Shown here piece by piece: positions 1 to 5,429 of a stretch of 5,608 nucleotides of DNA. Under the pieces are notes generated by a model. The model made no database searches and was not told the DNA's origin. It saw only the letters and a program-made list of their open reading frames with translations. The position numbers were made by a program, and so were the translations under genes. The stretch comes from Bacteroidetes bacterium UBA7368. Lineage in GTDB: Bacteria; Bacteroidota; Rhodothermia; Rhodothermales; UBA10348. The number at the start of each line of letters is the position of its first letter. Within the stretch, counting starts at the first letter, position 1. Location: NCBI GenBank assembly GCA_002469915.1, contig DKOG01000091.1:1-5608 (forward strand), in the 5' to 3' direction.

Positions 1-901
1 CGGCCACCACTAGCGAGATAGTGGTCACGATAATGATCGCGAATATCAACTGATTGATTTGAAGTCCCATCAGGGCGACAAGCAGAACGGGCGGTACAAG
101 CTGAACGGAAGCCGTATTCATGGCCAATAACATGACCATCGAATTGGTGGCCGTGTCTGGATCTGGATTCAGCGTTTGCAATTCCTCCATCGCCTTGATG
201 CCTAGTGGAGTAGCGGCGTTTCCCAACCCGAGCATATTGGCTGTCAAATTAAGAACGATCATCCCCAATGCGGGATGGTCCTTCGGAATTTCGGGAAATA
301 AGGGGCGCAGAATGGGTTGTGTGAAACGCACAACCGTATGGATCAACCCGCTCGCTTCCGCAATCTTGAGCATGCCCATCCAGAGGGCGATAATGCCAAT
401 CAAGCTCAATGCTAGGGAAACGGCTGTTTCGGCCATAGAGATAGCCGCCTGAGCAATCGCATGCATCTTTACGAAGCGGACATCCTTGAATCGAAAAGAA
501 GCGCTGGCAGTGGTTGGAGAGCTGAAACCCAAATTGGCGATGGTGCCGCGCATGTCATTATCCCGGTCAGAGGTCTCTGAACGGATAGTGGCCCAGGGCT
601 CAGGAACGGCAGCATCTTTTGCAAAACGAAGCTGAGATCCTTCTTCAGTCTGGATGAGCACGCCAGAAAAAAGAGAATCAGGCTGTTCAGTTACGCCGTA
701 AAACGATTGGAAATAGACCGGATCCACGTGCACAGTGACAGTTTTTCGGCGTGCGTCCGTGTCAAAAGGTTCATCAGAGGAGAGGGTGATCTGATAGTCT
801 GCTCCGTTACGATAGGTATCGTTGCTGAGGTCTCGTACGTCGTACGCGATCCCGAAAACAAAGCTCAAAATGATCAGACCGGCCCAGACATAATTCAGCA
901 T
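1..901 (-). CDS. SpmA-family (nucleoside recognition/Gate domain) membrane protein, C-terminus cut by window edge
   Basis: The minus strand reads open from ATG at 901 to the window edge, 300 codons, with an in-frame stop (TAA) two codons upstream fixing the start. Residues 3-19 are a hydrophobic helix. Residues 148-300 match the SpmA core: the A-x-x-x-A-E-T-A-V start, LIGIIALWMGMLKIAE (167-182), LFPEIPKDHPALG (201-213), NMLGLGNAATPLGIKAMEEL (222-241) and ATNSMVMLLAMNT (251-263). SpmA proteins are inner-membrane proteins with a Gate fold, named for spore maturation in Bacillus but widespread in non-sporulating bacteria, where the substrate is unknown. Bacillus SpmA is about 200 residues; here the core is displaced by an insert at about residues 21-145 that looks extracytoplasmic. 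In Bacteroidota the SpmA half is often fused to SpmB, so the missing end may encode SpmB; this cannot be seen. No Shine-Dalgarno sequence is visible. Family assignment is firm, function is not. Confidence 0.9.
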   Translation of the reverse strand, partial: MLNYVWAGLIILSFVFGIAYDVRDLSNDTYRNGADYQITLSSDEPFDTDARRKTVTVHVDPVYFQSFYGVTEQPDSLFSGVLIQTEEGSQLRFAKDAAVPEPWATIRSETSDRDNDMRGTIANLGFSSPTTASASFRFKDVRFVKMHAIAQAAISMAETAVSLALSLIGIIALWMGMLKIAEASGLIHTVVRFTQPILRPLFPEIPKDHPALGMIVLNLTANMLGLGNAATPLGIKAMEELQTLNPDPDTATNSMVMLLAMNTASVQLVPPVLLVALMGLQINQLIFAIIIVTTISLVVA

Positions 902-927
902 TGATTATGCGGGTTTGGTTCGGGCCC

Positions 928-958
928 ATGATAAGAATCCTGATCAGCAGGTACACAA
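928..958 (-). promoter_or_regulatory. Weak candidate promoter for the SpmA-like gene
   Basis: On the minus strand a TTGTGT (complement of 953-958) and a TATCAT (complement of 928-933) are 19 bases apart, about 27 bases upstream of the ATG. A small inverted repeat, CCTG-N5-CAGG containing the palindrome CTGATCAG, lies between the two boxes and could be an operator. The boxes match the consensus only partly and the spacing is long, so this is a guess. If true, the hairpin at 995-1038 would lie upstream of transcription start rather than in the leader. Confidence 0.2.
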
Positions 959-994
959 CATTGGCGGCAGAAAGACCAATCGGTAGAGAAGGGG

Positions 995-1038
995 CTCGTG
1001 GATGGCCGGTGATGCTTTCGCATCACCGGCCCCTCGAG
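995..1038. repeat. Perfect 12-bp inverted repeat with tetraloop and outer 4-bp stem
   Basis: GGCCGGTGATGC (1004-1015) is the exact reverse complement of GCATCACCGGCC (1020-1031), with a 4-base loop. CTCG (995-998) and CGAG (1035-1038) can add an outer stem across an internal loop. Read on the minus strand the loop is GAAA closed by C-G, a stable GNRA tetraloop; on the plus strand it is UUUC. There is no U-run on either side, and it lies between divergent starts, so it is not an ordinary intrinsic terminator. It could be part of a structured RNA or a REP-like palindrome. Confidence 0.8.
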
Positions 1039-1250
1039 TTTCCGAAGACCCCTGAAGACATTACGTCTACATGAGGAAGTGCGTCCGGACTGGAACAGGA
1101 TAGGTTGATACCCGAACCAGTTGGGACAAGGAGTGCGCGCGGCAAGGGAAGTAGATCCCCAAGAGCGCTTCAGCATGTCAATAAAAAACAGAGTCTGCAC
1201 GTAGTGTATCGGCAGTCCACCACCCGAATTGAGTACCGAAGTGTGAAGCA

Positions 1251-2555
1251 ATGATGAAGAAGAGGTGGGGTAAATACAACCGTTCGCTTAAAAAATTTGA
1301 TTTTCGGACGAAAAGAATACAGGGAGTTCGTCGTACTATTCGCACCAAGTCTACCTCACCATCCAACTCAAGAATATTGCCAGGGAAACGGACTACATAT
1401 CTACTCCAAATGATCTGTATTGGGGCTTTTGTGCTCTCTGGTTGCTCAACGGCAGAATCCGTTGTCGTGCCGGAGGCGTCCCCAATTGTTGAAGAGGTCA
1501 CGGAAATGGAGAACCTTCCAGTACGGACCAAATCAGTGACGGGCTACTATGCCTCATGGATGAAAGGTGCGTGGCTGGAAATGGATTTATCTGTTTATGA
1601 TCGCATGGTTTTTTTCTCGACAACATCAGCTTCAGATGGTTCTCTTCTCGAAAGAAATGGATGGCCTCATGCATGGGTTAGTTGGTTGGCGAGAGCGGAC
1701 AGTTTGGACATCCCCGTCGTTCCGTCGTTAGCCTTACTGGACGCAGATTCAATCCGAACCTTGTTTAGTTCGATGGAGTCCATTGAGAGGCTCATTGCGT
1801 CATCCCTAGAGCTTATAGAAGAGAGCAAGGGCCAAGGGCTTCACCTAGACATCGAGTATTTTGAAGTGGCTTCAGACACGGTTAGAAGCTTTTTTCAGCA
1901 TTTCACGGATTCCCTTGCTCAAACCGTTGAATTAGATTGGCCTTCTGCACACCTATCCATGTTTGTGCCCGCTTTTGATTACGGCGGCTTGTATGATCTG
2001 GAAAAGGTTCACCCCCGATATGACGAGCTTATTGTTCAGGGGTATGATTTGCATTGGCAAACGGGTCCCCGTGCCGGGCCTGTGTCGCCCATCTCAGGTT
2101 GGGGAGATGATAATTGGCAGCGCGTTCTGGATCGCTACCTAGATGCCGGAGTATCGCCGGATCGGATCAGTATGAGCGTTCCCTACTTTGGATATGAATG
2201 GCCCGTGGAAACAGCAGATCCTGGATCACCAACGAGGGGAGATGGCTTAATCGTCACTTTTGGATCTGTAGATCCGCTTGTATTGCCGCAATACCAAATT
2301 TCTGCCGAGGATCGTATTCGCGAATATGGCAGTTTGAGAGACAACGAATCGGGAAGCCCGTACTACACCTTTGAAGACTCCACAGGCATTTGGCAAGGGT
2401 GGTATGAGGACGACGTTTCATTACGTCACAAATACCAATTTGTCTTGGATCGCGGTCTGGGCGGGGTGGCTACGTTTCCAATAGGATACGATCAAGGGCA
2501 GCTCGATCCACTGCTTCTGGATGCATTCGGTTATCCGCACAGACATAAGCGTTAA
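1251..2555 (+). CDS. Glycoside hydrolase family 18 (chitinase-like) lipoprotein
   Basis: As drawn (ATG at 1251; in-frame stop at 1230) the protein has 434 residues. A lipobox VLSGC places the lipidated cysteine at residue 65, predicting an outer-membrane or periplasmic lipoprotein; a linker rich in E, V and P follows. Residues about 94-425 form the GH18 TIM barrel: VTGYYASW (strand 1, 96-103), QGLHLDIE (195-202) with catalytic-acid candidate E202 and D200, the strand-6 motif GYD (264-266) followed by GPVSP (276-280), ISMSVPYFGYEW (306-317), and GLGGVATFPIGYD (402-414). Family members hydrolyse beta-1,4-N-acetylglucosamine links in chitin or peptidoglycan-type glycans. The catalytic motif is atypical, with Q and H where D and D/N are usual, so specificity or activity is uncertain. 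The basic 42-residue lead-in before TTG at 1377 is too long for a signal peptide, so the true start may be that TTG. The gene ends in a 4-bp overlap with the convergent epimerase gene. Confidence 0.88.
   Translation: MMKKRWGKYNRSLKKFDFRTKRIQGVRRTIRTKSTSPSNSRILPGKRTTYLLQMICIGAFVLSGCSTAESVVVPEASPIVEEVTEMENLPVRTKSVTGYYASWMKGAWLEMDLSVYDRMVFFSTTSASDGSLLERNGWPHAWVSWLARADSLDIPVVPSLALLDADSIRTLFSSMESIERLIASSLELIEESKGQGLHLDIEYFEVASDTVRSFFQHFTDSLAQTVELDWPSAHLSMFVPAFDYGGLYDLEKVHPRYDELIVQGYDLHWQTGPRAGPVSPISGWGDDNWQRVLDRYLDAGVSPDRISMSVPYFGYEWPVETADPGSPTRGDGLIVTFGSVDPLVLPQYQISAEDRIREYGSLRDNESGSPYYTFEDSTGIWQGWYEDDVSLRHKYQFVLDRGLGGVATFPIGYDQGQLDPLLLDAFGYPHRHKR
1377..1445 (+). other. Lipoprotein signal peptide and alternative TTG start of the GH18 gene
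   Basis: Translation from TTG at 1377 would give a classical 22-residue lipoprotein signal: a short basic n-region (PGKR), a hydrophobic core (LLQMICIGAFVL) and the lipobox LSG before the cysteine at 1443-1445. From ATG at 1251 the same signal would sit behind 42 extra, strongly basic residues. TTG also starts the neighbouring epimerase gene. The internal ATG at 1410 would leave only 11 residues before the cysteine and no positive charge. No Shine-Dalgarno sequence marks any candidate. Confidence 0.55.
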
Positions 2556-2950
2556 TCCGATTTTGAACAGAACTCCATGAGAATGCCCTGGGTATCTTTC
2601 GGGTGGACGAAGAAGATATGTTTTCCATCTGCTCCTTGTTTTGGACCTTCACCCAATGTTTGAAGCCCCAGGTTAGTTAGCCTTTGGAAATCCTCTTTAG
2701 CGTCATCAACGCTGAATGCAAGATGATGAATGCCTTGACCCCGTTTTTCAATGAACCGAGCGATGGGAGATGAGGGGTCAGTCGCTTCTAGTAGCTCGAT
2801 CTTTACGCCGCCGGCATGGTAGAAGTGTGTGATCACTCCTTCCGACTCCACGGCTTCCGTCTTGTATGGAAGGACTCCGAAAATGATTTGCAAAAGAGAT
2901 TTTGCTTCGGAAATGTTGGCAACTGCTATGCCGATATGCTCAAGTTTCAA
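2552..2950 (-). CDS. mce: Methylmalonyl-CoA epimerase
   Basis: The 132-residue product is a full-length vicinal-oxygen-chelate protein of methylmalonyl-CoA epimerase type. The enzyme interconverts the (S)- and (R)-methylmalonyl-CoA epimers, linking propionyl-CoA carboxylation to the B12-dependent mutase and succinyl-CoA in the cytoplasm. Two beta-alpha-beta-beta-beta modules are visible. Likely metal ligands are H5 in LEHIGIAV, E52 in KIELLEA, one of H75/H76 in GIHHLAFSVDD, and E126 in GILMEF. Other family hallmarks are SPIARFIEKRGQGIHH (61-76) and the HPKDTQGILMEF ending (116-127). The start codon is TTG (complement of 2948-2950): an in-frame TAG lies two codons upstream and no ATG is available before the essential H5. 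No Shine-Dalgarno sequence is seen. No carboxylase or mutase gene lies beside it, so it appears to be monocistronic, reading from the 140-bp gap shared with the transporter operon. Its stop overlaps the GH18 stop on the other strand. Confidence 0.95.
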   Translation of the reverse strand: MKLEHIGIAVANISEAKSLLQIIFGVLPYKTEAVESEGVITHFYHAGGVKIELLEATDPSSPIARFIEKRGQGIHHLAFSVDDAKEDFQRLTNLGLQTLGEGPKQGADGKHIFFVHPKDTQGILMEFCSKSD

Positions 2951-3090
2951 ATTCTATGCTCGAAGGAAAGTGCGAGATTACCTACTTTTGACGAGATTAA
3001 GCAAGGTCAGGTGCCCAAACAAACGGTATATTTACACCGCTCGCCCTGCCAAGATAGTTAAATTCATCGATCCGCCTCTTTGGCTTAAAC
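2951..3090. promoter_or_regulatory. Divergent promoter region of mce and the transporter operon
   Basis: These 140 bp lie between the divergent mce (TTG) and cation-transporter (GTG) starts and should hold both promoters. On the plus strand TATATTTA at 3027-3034 is an AT-rich -10-like element; it resembles the TAnnTTTG box of Bacteroidota but has no TTTG at the expected distance upstream. It sits in an imperfect palindrome (CGGT...ACCG, 3024-3039) that could bind a regulator. On the minus strand TTGTTT and TAATCT lie 17 bases apart near 2996-3024, each a poor match. No metal-regulator operator is recognisable. Confidence 0.35.
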
Positions 3091-4047
3091 GTGCATATTA
3101 AAGTAGACCGAATAGCCGCTCAAAAGCCTGCCATGGTGGCCAGTCTTCTCGTATCATTCCTGATGCTGGGTGGCAAGTTGTCTGCGTACTTCATTACGGG
3201 TTCTGCAGCCATTTTTTCCGATGCGATCGAGTCAGTCATTCATCTGGCCGCAACCGGTTTTGCAGGGTACAGCCTTTGGTATTCTGCCCAGCCAGCAGAC
3301 GAGCAACACCCCTACGGGCATGGGAAGATAGCCTACTTCTCGTCCGGGTTTGAAGGGGGCCTGATCATGATTGCCGCCTTTACCATCCTGTATGCGGCGA
3401 TTGAGGATCTGATTAGAGGTCCAGAGGTGCACAGCTTGAGCATCGGGCTGTTAATAACGGCAGGATTGGCTGTCATCAACCTTGGGCTGGGTCTTTGGCT
3501 GGTTCAAACAGGTAAAAAGCACAACAGTATCGTGCTCATTGCGAATGGCCACCACGTGCTGACCGACATGTGGACGAGTGTTGGGGTTCTGTTTGGCCTA
3601 GCTCTGGTTTGGTTAACTGACCTCGTTTGGTTGGATCCAGTTTTAGCCATCATCGTTGCGCTCAATATTCTCTGGACGGCGGGTTCGCTTCTTCGCAGAT
3701 CGATCGATGGCTTGATGGAAGCCGCTGATCCTGAGGAAACGGCACGAATCGTAACCTTGCTAGAGAACGCGGTGAAAGATGAAGTGATTTGTGGTTTTCA
3801 TCAACTGCGTCATCGGCGGGTCAACGATCAAGTTTGGATCGAATATCATTTGCTTTTTCCAGAGGACGACTCCATTCAGATTGCTCATGATAAATCCCAC
3901 AATGTTGAGGATACGATTCATGCGTTATTTCCGAGTGATACCGTAATTGTGACGGCCCATTTAGAGCCCGAAGAGCATGCTGAAGCGCACACAGATCGCC
4001 ACCCAGAACCATCGCTAGATGTGTTGGGAACAGGTGCAAAACAATGA
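3091..4047 (+). CDS. Cation diffusion facilitator (CDF) family divalent metal efflux transporter
   Basis: The 318-residue inner-membrane protein is a normal-length CDF antiporter exporting divalent cations such as Zn, Fe, Mn, Cd or Co in exchange for protons. Six hydrophobic segments lie at about 16-36, 38-62, 86-106, 117-138, 150-175 and 180-200, followed by a cytoplasmic domain (about 210-293). By alignment with E. coli YiiP from memory, site B is intact (D70, H73, H77 in DEQHPYGHGK). Site A has H155 and D159 on helix 5, but E47 and H51 on helix 2 instead of the usual D/H and D. The cytoplasmic sites match H237, H253, H266, H290 and E292. A tail HAEAHTDRH (296-304) adds histidines. The GTG start at 3091 lies 11 codons after the upstream stop and places helix 1 correctly; no Shine-Dalgarno sequence is evident. 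The stop overlaps the next gene as ATGA, indicating translational coupling. The metal carried cannot be told from sequence. Confidence 0.93.
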   Translation: MHIKVDRIAAQKPAMVASLLVSFLMLGGKLSAYFITGSAAIFSDAIESVIHLAATGFAGYSLWYSAQPADEQHPYGHGKIAYFSSGFEGGLIMIAAFTILYAAIEDLIRGPEVHSLSIGLLITAGLAVINLGLGLWLVQTGKKHNSIVLIANGHHVLTDMWTSVGVLFGLALVWLTDLVWLDPVLAIIVALNILWTAGSLLRRSIDGLMEAADPEETARIVTLLENAVKDEVICGFHQLRHRRVNDQVWIEYHLLFPEDDSIQIAHDKSHNVEDTIHALFPSDTVIVTAHLEPEEHAEAHTDRHPEPSLDVLGTGAKQ

Positions 4048-5429
4048 AGCAGATAATTGTAGTTGTGGGAGGGGTCGCTTCGGGACCTGCAGCGGTCGCA
4101 GAAGCGCGTCGGACGGATCCAGATGCTCGTATTGTATTGATCGAAAAGGGAGATGATATCAGCTACGGAGCGTGTGAGATGCCCATGCTGTTATCTGGAT
4201 CATTAGAAAACCCTGAACGGCTACGCCGATTTACACCGGCTGGCTTTGCCGATCACTTTAATGTAGAGGTCTTGATCCGGCACGAGGTGGTGCGGATCCA
4301 CACCGAAACCCGAAAACTGGACGTAGCGAACGCATCGACTAGTACGTTGGTCAAGATGCGGTACGATAAGCTGATTCTGGCCACCGGAGCGAGCGCCATT
4401 ATTCCAGAGAGCCTACGCTCGGCTACGCCAGACGTGTTTTCGTTACGAAGTCTGGAGGATGCGCGCACGATACAAGATGCGCTTGCCAAGAGAACCATCC
4501 ATCATGCGGTCGTTATCGGTGGAGGATATGTCGGCTTAGATGTTGTCTGGGCACTGAAGGAGCGCGGGATTCGAGTATCCATCCTCGTACCGAAAGATTC
4601 CATTTTGAAAGAAGGCCTAGATGAACCCATGCAAGAACGTCTGCTGGCTCATTTACGGCATCATCAGGTTGCTGTTCGGGATGATAGAGCCTCCGGTTTG
4701 GAAGTCGCACCTGATGGCCGGCTTGCCGCTGTCCTAACAGAAGCGGGGGAAAAAATTGGTTGCGACTTGGCTCTAATAGCCACAGGAACGCAGCCTCAAA
4801 CACAATTGGGCCTGGACGTTCGGATTAAGATGGGCGCTAGTCAAGGATATTTGGTGGACGATGGCATGCAGACGTCTGAGAAAGGCATTTGGGCCTGTGG
4901 GGATTGCGTGGAAAGGGAAGAGACTGTTTTCGGCGAAATAATCCATGCCCCGTTATCATTAAATGCTTTCCGGTCGGGCCGCGTTGCGGGACGCAACGCG
5001 GCCCGAAAAGGCACGGGTCGCCCAGCTCGCATCCCCGCTGTGGTCAAGGCGGCGGCTTTAGCGCTCGGGTCCCTTGAAATTGGTCATACAGGATGGACTG
5101 AAAGCGCAGCATCTAAACTGGGCAAGCAGGTCGTTTCGGCCACGATCAAGCATCGGAGCGCATCCTCATTATCTCCGCACTCTGACGTTCACGTTCATCT
5201 CGTAGCAGAATCTGCCACAGGACGGTTGGTCGGATGTCAAATTGCGGGCGGTTTGGGAACAAGCCAGCGCTTGAACGTTGTGACAGCCCTTATTCGATCT
5301 GGGGGAACGGTAGACGATCTGTATAACGTAGATTTTGTTTATGCCCCACGATTGGCTCCGGCCCATGATCCGCTTTTTGTGGCAGCCCGGACCTTACAAA
5401 AGGCGCTGAATGCGTCGAGGAAACATTAG
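4044..5429 (+). CDS. FAD/NAD(P)-dependent pyridine nucleotide-disulfide oxidoreductase, CoA-disulfide-reductase-like
   Basis: The 461-residue cytoplasmic flavoprotein has the family's usual length and domain order. An FAD Rossmann motif VGGVASGPAA occupies 8-17, with the acidic E34 ending strand 2. The SxxxC redox motif SYGAC has S40 and the single catalytic cysteine C44, as in CoA-disulfide reductases, NADH oxidases/peroxidases and related persulfide reductases. LATGA (112-116), the NAD(P)-binding GGGYVGLD (159-166), a second ATG at 246-248, the FAD-contacting CGDC (285-288) and a C-terminal dimerisation domain (about 328-455) with VYAPRLAPAHDP (432-443) follow. These enzymes use NAD(P)H to reduce CoA disulfide or persulfides, peroxide or oxygen through a cysteine thiol or sulfenate; which applies here is unclear. 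The residues after the cysteine (EMPM) differ from the common GLPY. ATG at 4044 overlaps the transporter stop. A 33-nt perfect inverted repeat lies within codons 311-321. No rhodanese domain is fused. Confidence 0.9.
   Translation: MKQIIVVVGGVASGPAAVAEARRTDPDARIVLIEKGDDISYGACEMPMLLSGSLENPERLRRFTPAGFADHFNVEVLIRHEVVRIHTETRKLDVANASTSTLVKMRYDKLILATGASAIIPESLRSATPDVFSLRSLEDARTIQDALAKRTIHHAVVIGGGYVGLDVVWALKERGIRVSILVPKDSILKEGLDEPMQERLLAHLRHHQVAVRDDRASGLEVAPDGRLAAVLTEAGEKIGCDLALIATGTQPQTQLGLDVRIKMGASQGYLVDDGMQTSEKGIWACGDCVEREETVFGEIIHAPLSLNAFRSGRVAGRNAARKGTGRPARIPAVVKAAALALGSLEIGHTGWTESAASKLGKQVVSATIKHRSASSLSPHSDVHVHLVAESATGRLVGCQIAGGLGTSQRLNVVTALIRSGGTVDDLYNVDFVYAPRLAPAHDPLFVAARTLQKALNASRKH
4974..5006. 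repeat. 15-bp perfect inverted repeat with 3-base loop inside the flavoprotein gene
   Basis: TCGGGCCGCGTTGCG (4974-4988) and CGCAACGCGGCCCGA (4992-5006) are exact reverse complements separated by GGA. The hairpin is G+C-rich and lies in frame in the coding sequence, where it encodes part of the conserved FRSGRVAGRNAARK stretch, so it does not disrupt the protein. After the right arm come only four A residues, so the plus strand has no intrinsic-terminator U-run. On the minus strand the stem follows CTTTT rather than preceding a U-run. Confidence 0.9.

Larger units (their letters stand above)
902..1250. other. Divergent intergenic region with inverted repeats, no convincing gene
   Basis: This 349-bp gap separates the divergent SpmA-like and GH18 genes, so it should hold both promoters. 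Its reading frames give no recognisable protein. It contains several inverted repeats: the 12-bp stem at 1004-1031, a short AGAC/GTCT hairpin near 1057-1069, the palindrome GTCCGGAC at 1083-1090, GGTT/AACC near 1103-1118, and a nested GCGC/GCGC plus GGG/CCC hairpin near 1135-1168. Such density could reflect a structured leader or small RNA, most plausibly on the minus strand, where the main stem would be capped by a GAAA tetraloop. No known RNA family was recognised by eye. Confidence 0.6.

Noticed and set aside
1004..1031. The intergenic hairpin as a Rho-independent terminator
   Set aside because: It lies between two divergent starts and has no U-run following the stem on either strand.
929..1075. 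A 48-codon plus-strand frame starting ATGATAAGAATCCTG
   Set aside because: No ribosome site, no recognisable family, and it spans the strong inverted repeat; not supportable as a gene.
1073..1090. Resemblance of GAGGAA...GTCCGGAC to the conserved 5' motif of RNase P RNA
   Set aside because: The spacing between the two blocks is wrong, and the other conserved RNase P blocks (such as the ACAGAA...CCGGCTTA type 3' motif) are not found in the region.
1151..1220. Faint likeness of the ATAAAAAACAGAGTCTGCAC stretch to a segment of 23S rRNA (domain IV)
   Set aside because: Only a short AT-rich run agrees; flanking universally conserved rRNA sequence is absent, so it is probably coincidence.
895..1251. 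A 118-codon minus-strand frame filling the intergenic region and overlapping the SpmA-like start
   Set aside because: Its product is rich in W, C, H and P with no family resemblance, no domain pattern and no conserved motif; the main hairpin lies within it. It looks like a chance open frame.
3821..4039. Minus-strand open frame within the 3' end of the transporter gene
   Set aside because: It is antisense to a gene whose protein aligns convincingly with the CDF family, and its own product has no recognisable features.
4974..5006. The intragenic hairpin as an intrinsic terminator or mobile-element end
   Set aside because: No U-run follows on the plus strand, the reading frame continues with family-conserved residues on both sides, and no direct repeats flank it.
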